DNA of 64,000 nt. Origin: Acholoe squamosa. Taxonomy: Eukaryota > Annelida > Polychaeta > Phyllodocida > Polynoidae. The notes below the pieces were generated by a model that searched no databases, was not told the origin of the DNA, and saw only the letters and a list, made by a program, of their open reading frames with translations. The DNA lies in the NCBI GenBank assembly GCA_949317995.1, contig OX439041.1, positions 15,717,501 to 15,781,500 of the forward strand. The letters are read 5' to 3'. This document shows positions 31,660 through 42,562 of the stretch, one piece after another (position 1 is the first letter of the stretch; each line of letters starts with the position of its first letter). A program made the translations under genes and the position numbers.

Positions 31660-31960
31660 TGTGACACTGTAAATAGATCAGTACTACGTGTGGTACTGAG
31701 TGGTAGATACAGCTGTAGGAGTGAGATGATACAGCTGTAGGAGTGAGATTACATCAGGGTTGTGGTAGATAGGTCATAGGGCTACTGGATACCAGCCCCT
31801 CACCCATTCATAACTAATAAGTCTTTTTTGATTACTGCAAGTCTATATAAATTACGTGTGGTACTGAGTGGTAGATACTCAGGCAAAAAAAATAAAGGTG
31901 TGTTTCCAGTAACATGACTTGAAATGGTAGGGTCGGTAGGTCGGTTTTTGTAACATATGA
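31660..31960. repeat. Dispersed repeat fragments (GTGGTACTGAGTGGTAGATA)
   Basis: GTGGTACTGAGTGGTAGATA occurs at about 31690 and 31855, and in reverse complement near 62945. GATACAGCTGTAGGAGTGAGAT is repeated in tandem at about 31706-31749. No gene. Confidence 0.5.
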
Positions 31961-31969
31961 TTCTACTAA

Positions 31970-33240
31970 TGCATATAAAATGAGGAATACTTATGAGCGT
32001 TCACAGTCCACTGAACACCAGATAGGTGAATATACAATGTAAAGGACAAAAGTGACCGACCTCATGGCCCACTGACCATGAACAATAGCGTATATAATTG
32101 TTTAAGGACCAAAAGGTCAGACCTAATGGTTCACTGACCAAGAACAATGGTGTATATATTTATTTAAGAACAATCCGGACCGCCGTCACAGGACCCTGAG
32201 CACCAGAGACTGCCATCACAGGCCTATGAGCACCAAAGACCAACAATAGGTTACTGAGGTGACAGTGCCATATACTTCCGGCGGCATTTACACTGTCTCA
32301 CAGAAGTCATAGTCTGGCCCGGATGTGCCTGGATGAGGCACATCTCATGGTCTTAATCTGGTGTCAAAAGTCCCATTATTAAGGAAGTTAGGCAACCGAG
32401 AATGTTTTAAGCTCCCGGTGCGCCACAGACCAACCAGCGCAAATTATTTGCATGCGCAGCAGGGTGCAGGGAACTGACATGTTCCCCTTCGGACATGCGC
32501 AGTTACAGCAGCACAGTTGCATAAATGACTGAGATACAGGCGTCTGAACATGCCAAACCAACCGGGACAATGAGGGCGTCGGTCTGCTTATGGGGGTGCT
32601 CAATACACCCCCATGGACATGAAAGACTCAGCACTAATGGACAAAGGCAGTGGCAGATGCCACTGGCTCCACCTAGTCTGGGGAGCAAGCCATGGGTTGG
32701 CTACTTATACCCAGACTCCAGCCTCCGTGAAGGCAGTATGCAGAGAACCACCTCAGTGACAACATCTCCAGTCCAGCTCTCCTGTAGCCTGCTATGCATC
32801 TGCCACAAGAACACTCTGCTGGGTTAGACTATATCAGACAGGCACAGGACTACACCTCACTTGTTGCCAGAGGGCATCTTCTTCCATCTATCTACCAGAG
32901 GGTAAAGTTACAAATTTATACTATCCCTCTAGCAGCAGGCCTGGAGCTAGGTTGTGGGAACCCACCTAGAACCTATTTTGGACAATGAATTATTACTAGT
33001 ACACATAGGAGTGGAACACTAACATATACCCATATTATATTTACTGTGCGTGTGAATTACCTGTGTATTAACATTTGTATTACTGATACATAAATACTGC
33101 CTAAGCTGAATAAATCAGTGATGACGTGAATACATAATAAGAGATTGATATTCTTACTCACTATAGTCACTAGTCATATGATATTTCTCATATGACAACT
33201 TGATCATACACATATCTCTAGTATGACACATCTCACAGCG
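31970..33240 (+). repeat. R1 repeat, long copy (inverted relative to 35040-36055)
   Basis: About 1.2 kb that is the reverse complement, with many small differences, of 35040-36055 extended on one side. Matching blocks: GTTGTGGGAACCCACCTAGA, TGTATTACTGATACATAA and CATATGACAACTTGATCATAC. The part up to 32640 also matches the probable LTR/leader at 14756-15390. The two long copies carry the same non-gag sequence after the leader ATG, so they may be non-autonomous derivatives. Confidence 0.7.
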
Positions 33241-33306
33241 ACTCACCACTCTACACACTGAGTTCTCTGACCATCCATCATATACCTTATCCACTACCTT
33301 GTGCCT

Positions 33307-33467
33307 AATCCATCCAGGATTTGATAAAGAAGGTTGCAAGATACAGGCTTTGTGGCTTTATCTACATCTACTCCACTGTACATTGGTGCTCAATTCATCC
33401 AGGATATGATAAAGAAGGTTACAAGATACAGACTTATGGATTTTATCTGCATCTACTCCACTGTACA
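33307..33467 (+). repeat. 85-bp tandem duplication
   Basis: AAT(C/T)CATCCAGGAT(A/T)TGATAAAGAAGG and the following ATCTACTCCACTGTAC recur with a period of 85 bp, two copies. Confidence 0.85.
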
Positions 33468-35039
33468 ACCATTACACCTATACCCTTCTACACTCACACT
33501 CATTAAGATTAATTTATAAACCTACTTCATCAGCTACAAAACTAGGAACACGGAGTAAACACCCAAAGTGTGACACAAAACTGATATATACACACTACAA
33601 TGTCATATATAGGACCCAACAATCAAGTGAAAATGGAAAAGAACTATTCTCTCTGCCAAAAGTCTTACTCACACTCCTACAGCATAATTACTCTGGACAA
33701 AAATAAAGGAAATGTTACCTCTATCACCACATCCACAACCTCTTCAAGACCTCCCAGATCACAATGGTGATGATGATGGTGATTAATTTTGGCGAGAAAA
33801 AGAGTTAAAGTTTTTACAGCTATCGTCAATAAGGGGTAAGGCAATATTTAACCCCACACTAACAATATTTACGTCCTCTTTTCTGGCACTGTCTAACCCT
33901 TGGGTGTGAATATACCACCACGGGGGGAAGTGACTTAGTGTTCACTATAATTCCTGTCAAGTTACAGGTGCTTGTTTGTTTAAATCAACTTTATATGCAT
34001 TTTGACCCAATGTCCACAGCGGGTCAGCTATGAAGAAGTTGCCAGTGGACAGAACTCGTATAATATACGAGTTCTGTCCACTGGCAACTTTTTCATAGCA
34101 TAATTATTATACTGTGAAATTAGGTCAAATGGTGTCCTAAAAACTCTCAACCACAAATTAAAGTTTACACATCGCCATATGCAAAAAAAAAGAAAATGGA
34201 CTAGAAAAAGTGTTAACTTACACCATCACTTTACCAGGAACACATCGAAAAGTTTTGTCAAAAGTGTAACACAATGTCACTTTTAATGCTACAAGTGTCC
34301 CAGGATTGGCGTCTGTTATTAAATTTTACGCGCTTTCTCTCTTTTCTCTTTTTTTCTTATTCCACATAGCAAAATCTTTAAAATGTCAAATGGCATTTCT
34401 GATCATTCGGGCAGTTATTCCTATGGAGATAAAGCATTTAAACGATTTTTTGATTTTTCAAAACTAATTCTCCAAATCTTGGCAGATTATGACACTTTGG
34501 AGTGAAGGTGATTGAATGTGTTAAATGGTTTCACCTAGGATCACCTCTGGACGTCTTCCTAAAGTCCAAATGAGAAATAGACAAAATGGGCTTAATGATA
34601 ACCCTACATTTTCTTCTAAAAAATACATATATATAGAAATAAAATACTTACAACTCATTTCTGACCAATACTCACACTGTGCAAACGATTTTGAATAATC
34701 GTTCAAACCCATTTGGAAACACTCATTGTCTCACGAATTCATTTGAAATCTGATTTGAGCAGACTCACCATCTACCCTAGACCATGATGGCAATGAGTGA
34801 TGTGTTTGCTTCATGTCCTGATTGCCTCCCTTTAGAATCCTTCTGCAATGGTGACTATAATATATTGGAAGGCCTCAATCCTCATCACCAATTGAGCACT
34901 CAGAAATGGTTTAGTATTTTATAATATTTTGCATATTGGTAATCAAACAGAGGGGCAGTAGTTGTTTGCACAGAGTGGATCATGTTTGGATATAATTATA
35001 TATGTCTAACTGCCAAATTATCAATCATTGGTAATTGAT
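33468..35039. other. No gene; contains one strong palindrome
   Basis: Spurious frames only. The palindrome at 34030-34098 is listed separately. Confidence 0.5.
34030..34098. repeat. Near-perfect 69-bp palindrome
   Basis: TTGCCAGTGGACAGAACTCG on the left is mirrored exactly on the right around a TATAATATA-like centre; the only difference is in the outer part of the arm (AAGAAG versus AACTTTTTC). Outside it GTCAAA/TTTGAC words suggest a larger decayed fold-back element. Confidence 0.9.
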
Positions 35040-35248
35040 ATTGTCATACTAGGAATGTGTGTATGATCAAGTTGTCATATGAGAAATATCACATGACTAT
35101 AGTGGCTACAAGGAGTAAGAATATCAAGCTCTTATGTGTATTCCAGTTATCACTGGTTTATTCAAGGTTTTAGGCAGAACTTATGTATCAGTAATACAAA
35201 TGTCAATACATGGGTAATTCACAGTAAATATAATATAAGTGTTCCACT

Positions 35249-35311
<63 letters not shown>

Positions 35312-36055
35312 ATTGTCCAACATAGGTTCTAGGTGGGTTCCCACAACCTAGCTACTGGCCTGCTGATAGAGGGATAATATAAAATATAGCAACTTCACCC
35401 TCTTGTAGATAGATGGTAGAAGATAGCCTCTGGCAGCAAGTTGGGTTTAGTCCTATGTCTTGCTGACATAGTCTAACCCAGCAGAGTGTTCTTGTGGCAG
35501 GTGCATAGCAGGCTCAGGAGAGCTGGACTGGAGATGATGTCTTTGAGGTGACTCTCTGGATACTGACTGGATAGAGGGTAGGGTTGAGCTTAAGTACCCT
35601 ACCCTAGCTTCGTTCCTCCAGTCTAGCTGGAGCCAGTGGCAACTGCCACTGCCATTGTTCATTAGTGAATGAGTCTTTGTTGTCCCTGGGGGTACATAGG
35701 ACGTCCCTATCACCAATCCGGCATCCCCATTTTCCCGGCCGGTTCGGCATGTTCAACCGCCTGTATCTCGGCAATGCGTGCGCCTGCGCACTTGTAACTA
35801 TGCATGTGGGGAATGGTAGTTGTCAGCTACCTGTAGCTTGTTGTGCATGAGCACAGTTTGCACAGGTTTGTCTATGGCACACCAAGAGCTCAAAACACTC
35901 TGTATAGCCTAGTTTCCTTAATAATGGTACTTTTGACACGGGATTAAGTTCATGAGATCCCTCTTGTCCGGGTGCATTCAAGCCATGTCCATTATTTAGG
36001 CCATGATGTCTGTGAGATGGCATTAGCGCCATCAGAAGTTCACAACATCATCACC
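35040..36055 (-). repeat. R1 repeat, second long copy
   Basis: Inverse of 33240-32170. It includes an (AAT)n microsatellite (about 35254-35310) at the place where the other copy has AATTATTACTAG, so the microsatellite expanded after the copies separated. On the minus strand an 87-codon frame starts at the same ATG position as the candidate gag start near 14755. Confidence 0.7.
35254..35310. repeat. (AAT)n microsatellite
   Basis: About 18 AAT units inside the R1 copy. Confidence 0.95.
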
Positions 36056-36182
36056 TTTCTAGTCTGTTGTTAGTGTATGGTGGTCAGCAGACTGTGACGG
36101 TGGTCTGGATTGTAAAGGTAAAGTTACCTTAGGGCAGGTCCTGTCCACCCCAGCATTGTCGCTATCAGCCACAGCTGCTCTA

Positions 36183-37573
36183 ATAGGCTGGGGGCTGATA
36201 GGGCCCACAATGCACCCCCCCCCATATCCTAATGCGACGGGTATTTTTTTTATCCTTAGGGTCCCCTGAACAAGATTCAAGATGTTAACATTGATTATCT
36301 TGGGATGCACTACCGGTTTTAGCTCATTATCCATGTGCTGGTTCAGACCACTTTTGGGTCAATTTGGGTACCATGTTATTCAAGGGGTGTGCTCAATCCC
36401 CAAGCTCTAAGACTATCTTACCTTGTCTGGATCCTGAAGCTATTGGTCTTGTTGGAAAGAAGATATAAAAAGCCTTTCATTAAGCCCTAATACATGTTTT
36501 TAAGTTCAGATTTAAGCGTACCAGACAGTCGGGATGTCCATACTATGTGATGTGCACAAGGGAGCTATATGCAATTTGAAATCAGTGAACTATGTCCTTG
36601 AGGGGAGACTATGCACTACAGGTATGAATCTAGACATTGTTGCTATGCAAAACCTCTATTGCTAGGCCACCACACAACCTAGCAACCTTTTATCACCTAT
36701 ATTCCTAGTCTATGATGGAAGTCACAGAAGAGTTATATACAAGTTTATATCAGGGGAGTATGTTGCTGAAAGGAAACCATGCAGATATGAGCATTCAAGC
36801 ATATTTTCAGGCTTGGTCGCTATGCAAAGCTGCTGTTGCTAGGCAACCACACCACTTAGCAACAAAACAAAAGCAGCGCTATATTCTACTTAGCTGATTT
36901 ATAGGGGGTAGGACCTACCAGATACTTTCTAGACTGCACATTTATGTTATTTAAAGTGACATCTGAATCTATTGTCGGCCATTTTGAATATCAGCCATAT
37001 ACAGCCTCGCCATTAAATTTTATGAAGTAGAAACATGCGTCCAAGGCAATAACGTGTGTCATAGTCATCAAGGAATTCTGTAAAATGTCTCATATTACTC
37101 AGAAAGGTTTGTCCTACATAAATCATATTAGATATTGTGCTTAGATGGGGATAAGGGCAAGTTTTATACATGTATCTCGAGCGCATTTAAGATTTTCAGT
37201 AAAAAAAGGAACTTTGTAATTTCAATCTTCCGTCTTCCCGACTGTCTGGTTTACTCAAATCTGAACTTAAAAACATGTATTAGGGCTTAATAAAAACCTT
37301 ATTATGTCTTCTTTCCAACAAGACCAATAGCTTCAGGATCCAGACAAGGTAAGATAGTCTTAGAGCTTGGGGATTGAGCATATCCCTTGAATAACATGGT
37401 ACCAAAATTAACCCACACATGGATAATGAGCCAAAACTGGTAGTGCATCCCAAGATAATCAATGTTAACATCTTGAATCTTGTTCAGGGGACCCTAACGA
37501 TTGAAAAAATACCTGTCGCGTTGGGATGTTGGGGGGGGAGTGCATGGTGGGCCCTATCAGCCCCCGGCCTATA
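36183..37573. mobile_element. Long-TIR element (arms of about 350 bp)
   Basis: 36183-36535 and 37235-37573 are reverse complements with scattered differences, from TAGGC-GGGGGCTGATAGGGCCCAC outside to TCCCGACTGTCTGG inside. The 700-bp middle has no coding capacity but holds two related blocks (about 36620-36690 and 36770-36865) built on GC TATGCAAA and TTGCTAGG-CACCACACNAC; the second contains GTTGCTAGGCAAC at 36834-36846, an RFX/X-box-like palindrome. Non-autonomous fold-back DNA element is the likeliest reading. Confidence 0.75.
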
Positions 37574-39034
37574 TGATAATACACCATGTGTTAGAATTGT
37601 AAAGCATGTCTTATGCACTGGCAAATTCTGAACTGTCTTCATAAAATATTGCTAATTGATGGAAAATGACCAGTTCCATAAGCTTACTCTCCTGCCTACC
37701 TCCCTTCCCCCGTCACTCTACCATCCTCCCACTTCTTGCCCCGTTTTACCTGCCAATACTCCAATTACTTCGCTATTGACAATCTAGACTATAGATGCAG
37801 TTTACATAAGAGTATCCATGGAGTGCTGTTTCCACTGCATCGGTCGGCTCCATTTTCTGCTAATCTGACAATTCTTTTTTATACATTTGCGATATAAAAT
37901 TTGGTTTGATTAGCAGAAAATGGATGCTACCAATCAAGTGAAGCTAACTCTTAAAGCGATTATTCCACTGGCATGTAATCTGACCAACTGGCATGTAATC
38001 TGACCAACCGACAGTTCTTAATTATAGGAAAAGTGTGCCATTGGTCAGTCATACTATGCAGAAATGACGTAGTAAAATACCTACCTTAAACAGACACAAG
38101 TGTAGGAAGTGTATGGTCTCATATGGTAGAGTGGTTTCAGTTTAATTGTCTTTCTGTTGAGGGGCTTCTCCTGTGCAGGGAAGGTAGTGTCTAGGGCTTC
38201 ACTCAAACACAGCTTGGTAGCCTAGAGAATGTTGCCCCAGGTCGGAGAAGTAGTCTAAATAGGTGGTGATGGAAGGTGACCAGTTCCAAGCAGTAATCAT
38301 GGCTGAGGAGATTGGGGGAAGGTGTCTGGGGTCGTGACAATGGTACTAACAACATTATGCATACTACCTTGTAAAGGTTAAATAATGTATGTACATTGGC
38401 TTTTTCTTTCTTAATTTCTTGATCTGAAGAATGAATGGTACACTGTAAAAGATAATGTCATCGAAATTAAAGCTATTAATTTGGCAGAGATACGTCATTA
38501 TGTTCATGGAAATTCATTGTACCACCTACTGCCATCTGGGGCTTCTTTGTGGAAACCACACTGCTTCACTGCAATTTGACTAGGGTGGTTTACCATTCAG
38601 TTTTACGAGGATCCCTCATAGATTCAACACTCATTTTTTAGACTCCTTTCAATGTGTCATACCGGCTCTAGTCAATATGAAATCTTGCAGTACCGGTACA
38701 GAAGCTTTTGCCTGCAAAATACCTACTGGGCCTGTTGGGATTGCCAGACTGCACAACCAAATATCCCTCTGTAAGCTAAGGTAATCATCTTGAGGTGTTC
38801 GGTCCTGGCAAGATGATAGAATCTGCAGGTCCGAATGGCCTGTGAGGGGAAAAGGTTTTCGTATAGACTGTGGCTCATGTGTACTGTCAATCCCTGTTTC
38901 GGTCTATATAATCTTTTTTTATGTATCTTATAAGTGTTCTCAATGCCTTTCACCCCTATTTCGATTGATATAGAACTATATATTGTGCATACTTTTTTTT
39001 TATCTAGGTAAGATTATTAAGCTTTTAATTTATT
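37574..39034. other. No gene seen
   Basis: Contains a 17-bp tandem duplicate (ACTGGCATGTAATCTGACC) near 37970-38005 and an inverted pair GATTAGCAGAAAATGGA / TCCATTTTCTGCTAATC at about 37850-37925. Confidence 0.5.
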
Positions 39035-39120
39035 GATAACCTATGACGAGGTGAGGTTTGCAGGTTGGGCGAATATTTCCAGCTAACCTCACCGAGTCCT
39101 AGGTTATCAATGGATTAATG
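39035..39120. repeat. Short inverted-repeat element
   Basis: TTGATAACCT ... GAGGTGAGGTT on the left pairs with AACCTCACC ... AGGTTATCAA on the right. The centre word ATATTTCCAGC-AACCTCACCGAGTCC also occurs at 20620-20650. Confidence 0.65.
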
Positions 39121-39149
39121 CATTTATCGTACTTATTTCTCCATTTTTT

Positions 39150-39640
39150 ATCAATTTCTTACCTTATAACCCCAGGATTAATCCAGGAGAAGACATTTTG
39201 AAAGTGTATGCAATCTGCACTGTTTGCCAAGCCGTCTTCTGTTGTCACTCTGCCCAGACATACCTTCACCTTTACACAAATTTTTCGGGTAGAATCCAAG
39301 CATGTCAAGTCCTGTACTTCTAGCACTGACAAATATATGATCTCTAGTTGGTGTTCGCCTACATTTTGTCTCCATTTTCTTCTAAATAAATGAGAATCCA
39401 ATGATTTTACATAGTGATCCAATGCACACTGCCATTCCATTTGTTGAAGAAGCGGGGAGGTGCCCAAATGTAAATTGACATACTTTTGGCTGAAGAACCA
39501 GGTCAAATACACATCGAGCAAGGAATGGCAGGATGGGGGGGTGCCGACATGTATCGCTATGGAAAATCATTGATTTCTTATTTATTTCGAAAAATATGGA
39601 GAAATTAGGCATGTCATGTTCATCTAGGATATCTTAGGAT
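39150..39640 (-). repeat. R4 repeat copy
   Basis: Similar to 56915-57185: the CCCAG-ATTAAT, GCAGAAGACATTTTG-AAGTG, GGAATCCAA-CATG-CAAG and ATGATCTCTA-like blocks appear in the same order. No coding sequence. Confidence 0.5.
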
Positions 39641-39757
39641 GTTTCCCTGTTAATAACTCCACCTGCCACCATTGGATTCTATGCTACCGAGGTGTGCAAA
39701 CATGAGGTATGTTGGAAAACTTATTTAAATCCTTCATGTACATTGTTTTCTCAGTAC

Positions 39758-39832
39758 CGTTCGGCTTGGTATAGTGGACAGCGCGTTCGTCTCCTGCCAC
39801 AGCGGCCGGGGATCGATTCCCCATAGAGCCCT
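39758..39832 (+). other. tRNA-like sequence (A-box and B-box), tRNA pseudogene or SINE head
   Basis: TGGTATAGTGG at 39767-39777 fits the internal A box and GGATCGATTCC at 39810-39820 fits the B box of Pol III genes, 32 bases apart as in a tRNA. A T-arm stem (GGGGATCGATTCCCC-like) is present. The acceptor and anticodon stems do not pair well, so it is not a functional tRNA. Confidence 0.5.
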
Positions 39833-41059
39833 GAATGGTTTTAACTGGAAATGTATGGAGAGGTTGACATTGTTTATTTCTCTCATTTATTAACATGTCC
39901 AGGTTCAAACCAACATGGTCTTAGAAAAAAATATAAACTCTCAAAGTGTGGTTAAACCCCGATAACGGAATGGGGTTATCACCAAAAAAGCACGCTGTTG
40001 GGCCTGAATCATGAGATAAGTACACAATTGATGGGTCTATCTACCACTGCTCTCTGATATATACTGTGTATAACAAATTGAGGTCTTCATTGAGATTTAT
40101 TCATGATGCCTCCTGATTCATGTTCCATTGTTTTATGATGCGCCAATGCAGCACTAGATGTTACTGCAGTGGATTATCCAAAAAGGGGAGGGAGGGGAAT
40201 GAGAAGAAATAGAGGAAAAGAGCGGGAAGGCAGGCACTAGGGTGTAGGGGGTCAATACAGCCCTGAAACCCTGAATCTGCAATTTTAACTCAAAATCATC
40301 AAAGGTTTTATCTTACCCCCTCCCTCACAACCCTGGATAAAACACTGCTATGCTGCCCGTTTAAATGTGCATCAAAGTTCTGCATCGTGGTGGCATGATG
40401 CATCAATAAGTGCTCAGACATCTGACCAATAGACCATATTTCCTGCTGCTGCTTAACCTGCATAAAGCAAGAGGCCTCTATTGATGGCCAGACAGAACTC
40501 CAATAGAGTGATGATATAGAGACTGTCACGGTCTCTGGCCTCCATGATCGTAACGCTGTGGGACCCGCAGGCTCGTTTATCCAGCCCAATACTCCTCCCA
40601 CTCTTTGGGCTGGACCCATTGCTTTTTAAAGGTTACCTTCAACTAGAATTGTGATAAGTAGAGAACTCGACTGCTTTTTAGCTCATTAATTATATTGTCT
40701 ATTATTTTTATATGTTAAGGAAGATTCTGAGCTCACGTAGACTAAAGCATTGCGAACTGTATTGTTGTTATTTACGATATATAGGTTTGTATTCGCCAAA
40801 AAGTTATTTGACATTTTTGCTGTATTGCCCCTTCTTCCGGCCTCATCACATGGGGGCAGGAATGTCAACAAAGGCAGGGACTACTGTCATCTGGAGGCCA
40901 AACTTACAAAGTATTTTGGTCAACATTCAATCAAAAATCGATGTAGATAACTTATTATTGGCCTCATGGTGTGATAGATAGCTTATATATTCACGTAATA
41001 ACCTTGTACAAGCTGTATATTTGTGGTTACCCAGTAATTTGACATTTAATCCAATCAGG
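39833..41059. other. No gene seen
   Basis: Spurious frames only. An inverted pair CCAGCCCAA / TTGGGCTGG lies near 40580-40615. Confidence 0.5.
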
Positions 41060-42562
41060 TACCCAGCAAATTGTCGTTATCTGTCGCCATGATTGGTCAT
41101 CAATGGTGACTCCTTTCTGAGTGATAACTCACTGCGTCATCTTTCGCCACTGTGTGTCAGTCTCACATGGCATGGCGATTTATCACAACAGTTGCCAACA
41201 TGATCTCACTCACTGCGTGAGTATGTGCCACCCCTTGTCATCCCTCACAAAGCATGGTAACTTATCACCACCATCGCCAAAATGGATCTAACTCACTGCG
41301 TGAGTATGTACCACTGCCTGTCAACTCTCAGTCAGAATGGCAACTTTTCACCTGCATTGCCACATGGCTCTCACTCACTGCGTGAGTGTGTATCACTCCT
41401 TGTTAATCTTCTCTCAAAATGGCGACTTATCACCACCATTGCCAACATTGGTCTCACTCAATACGTGAATTTGTGTCACTCCAAGTCAATGCTCTCTGAG
41501 GATTGCATCATCTGTCACTCACTCTCACTCACAGTGGCAACTTATCACCACCATTGCCAAAGTTGTTGAGACAGCAGCACTGTTCAACATGTAGCCTATC
41601 TAGGAAGTGTGGGCATGAAGTATAAGTCCCATACGTATCAAATGTGCTTTGTTTCACACTGATTTCCATGTAATACTTCAGAGTTGAATCAAACAAGATT
41701 GTATAGAGAGAATATCAATTGAATTTAGATAGAGTTATCTCTAAAATGAAAGCAACTATCCATAAACACCTTTTCTCTGGTTACAGGAAAAATACATAGG
41801 GGAATATCAACATGAACACCTTGTCTGTGGTTAGAGGGAAGATACATATGGCAATACCTTCTCTGGCAAAACATACTTTGATCTGGCAGATGTGAGGCTG
41901 CATGATTACCAATGTCGATGATCATGAGCTTTTCATCTAACAAGGTGAGTGATCACCAGCGTCGCCATCCCTGGTGAGTCTGAGTGATCACCACTCTCGC
42001 CATCCATGGTGAACCTGCGCTATGACGTGGTGCGCGTTTCATCTAGTGAGGTGAGTGATCACTCTTGTCGCCATCCCTGGTGAGTGTGGGTGATCAAGAT
42101 CCTCACCCTCTGTGGTGAACCTGTGCTATCACGAGGTACGCGTTTTATCTAGCGAAGTGACTGATCACAATCCTTGCTATCCGTGGTGAATGTGTATTAT
42201 GACGTGGTGTGCGTCTCATCTAGCGAAGTGAGTGATCACTCATGTCGCCATCCCTGGTGAGGATGAGTGATCACTCATGTCGCCATCCCTGGTGAGGATG
42301 AGTGATCACGATCCTTGCCATCCCTGGTGAACCTGCGCTATGACGAGATGCGTGTTTCATCTAGCGAGGTGAGTGATCACCCGCGTCGCCATCCCTGGTG
42401 AGTCTGAGTGATCACCATCCTCGTCATCTGAGGTGAGGCCATGTGATCACCACCATTGCTATTCCTGGTGATCTTGTGCTATAGCGACGTCGTGTTCCAT
42501 CTAGCGACATGTGTAAGCCACTTCACACAGGTTGACGAGGAGTCACGACAATTTGCTGGGTA
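41060..42562. mobile_element. 1.5-kb element with 18-bp TIRs and two internal tandem-repeat arrays
   Basis: TACCCAGCAAATTGTCGT at 41060-41077 is the exact reverse complement of ACGACAATTTGCTGGGTA at 42545-42562. Inside, 41120-41570 is an array of about five units of 82-83 bp centred on ACTCACTGCGTGAGT and ATCACCACCATTGCCA. 41935-42510 is another array with a repeating GTGAGTGATCAC...GTCGCCATCCCTGGTGA...TTTCATCTAGCGA unit of about 75-140 bp. A short duplicated block (AACACCTT-TCTGTGGTTA) lies between. No transposase; a non-autonomous DNA element is inferred. Confidence 0.7.

Noticed and set aside
32388..33000. Several 60-100-codon frames on both strands
   Set aside because: They lie within the R1 repeat, differ between copies in frame and show no protein family.
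39758..39832. Functional tRNA gene
   Set aside because: A and B boxes are present but acceptor and anticodon stems do not pair; kept only as a tRNA-like sequence.
41120..42510. CRISPR-like array
   Set aside because: Units vary in length, have no constant repeat with unique spacers, and the genome is animal.
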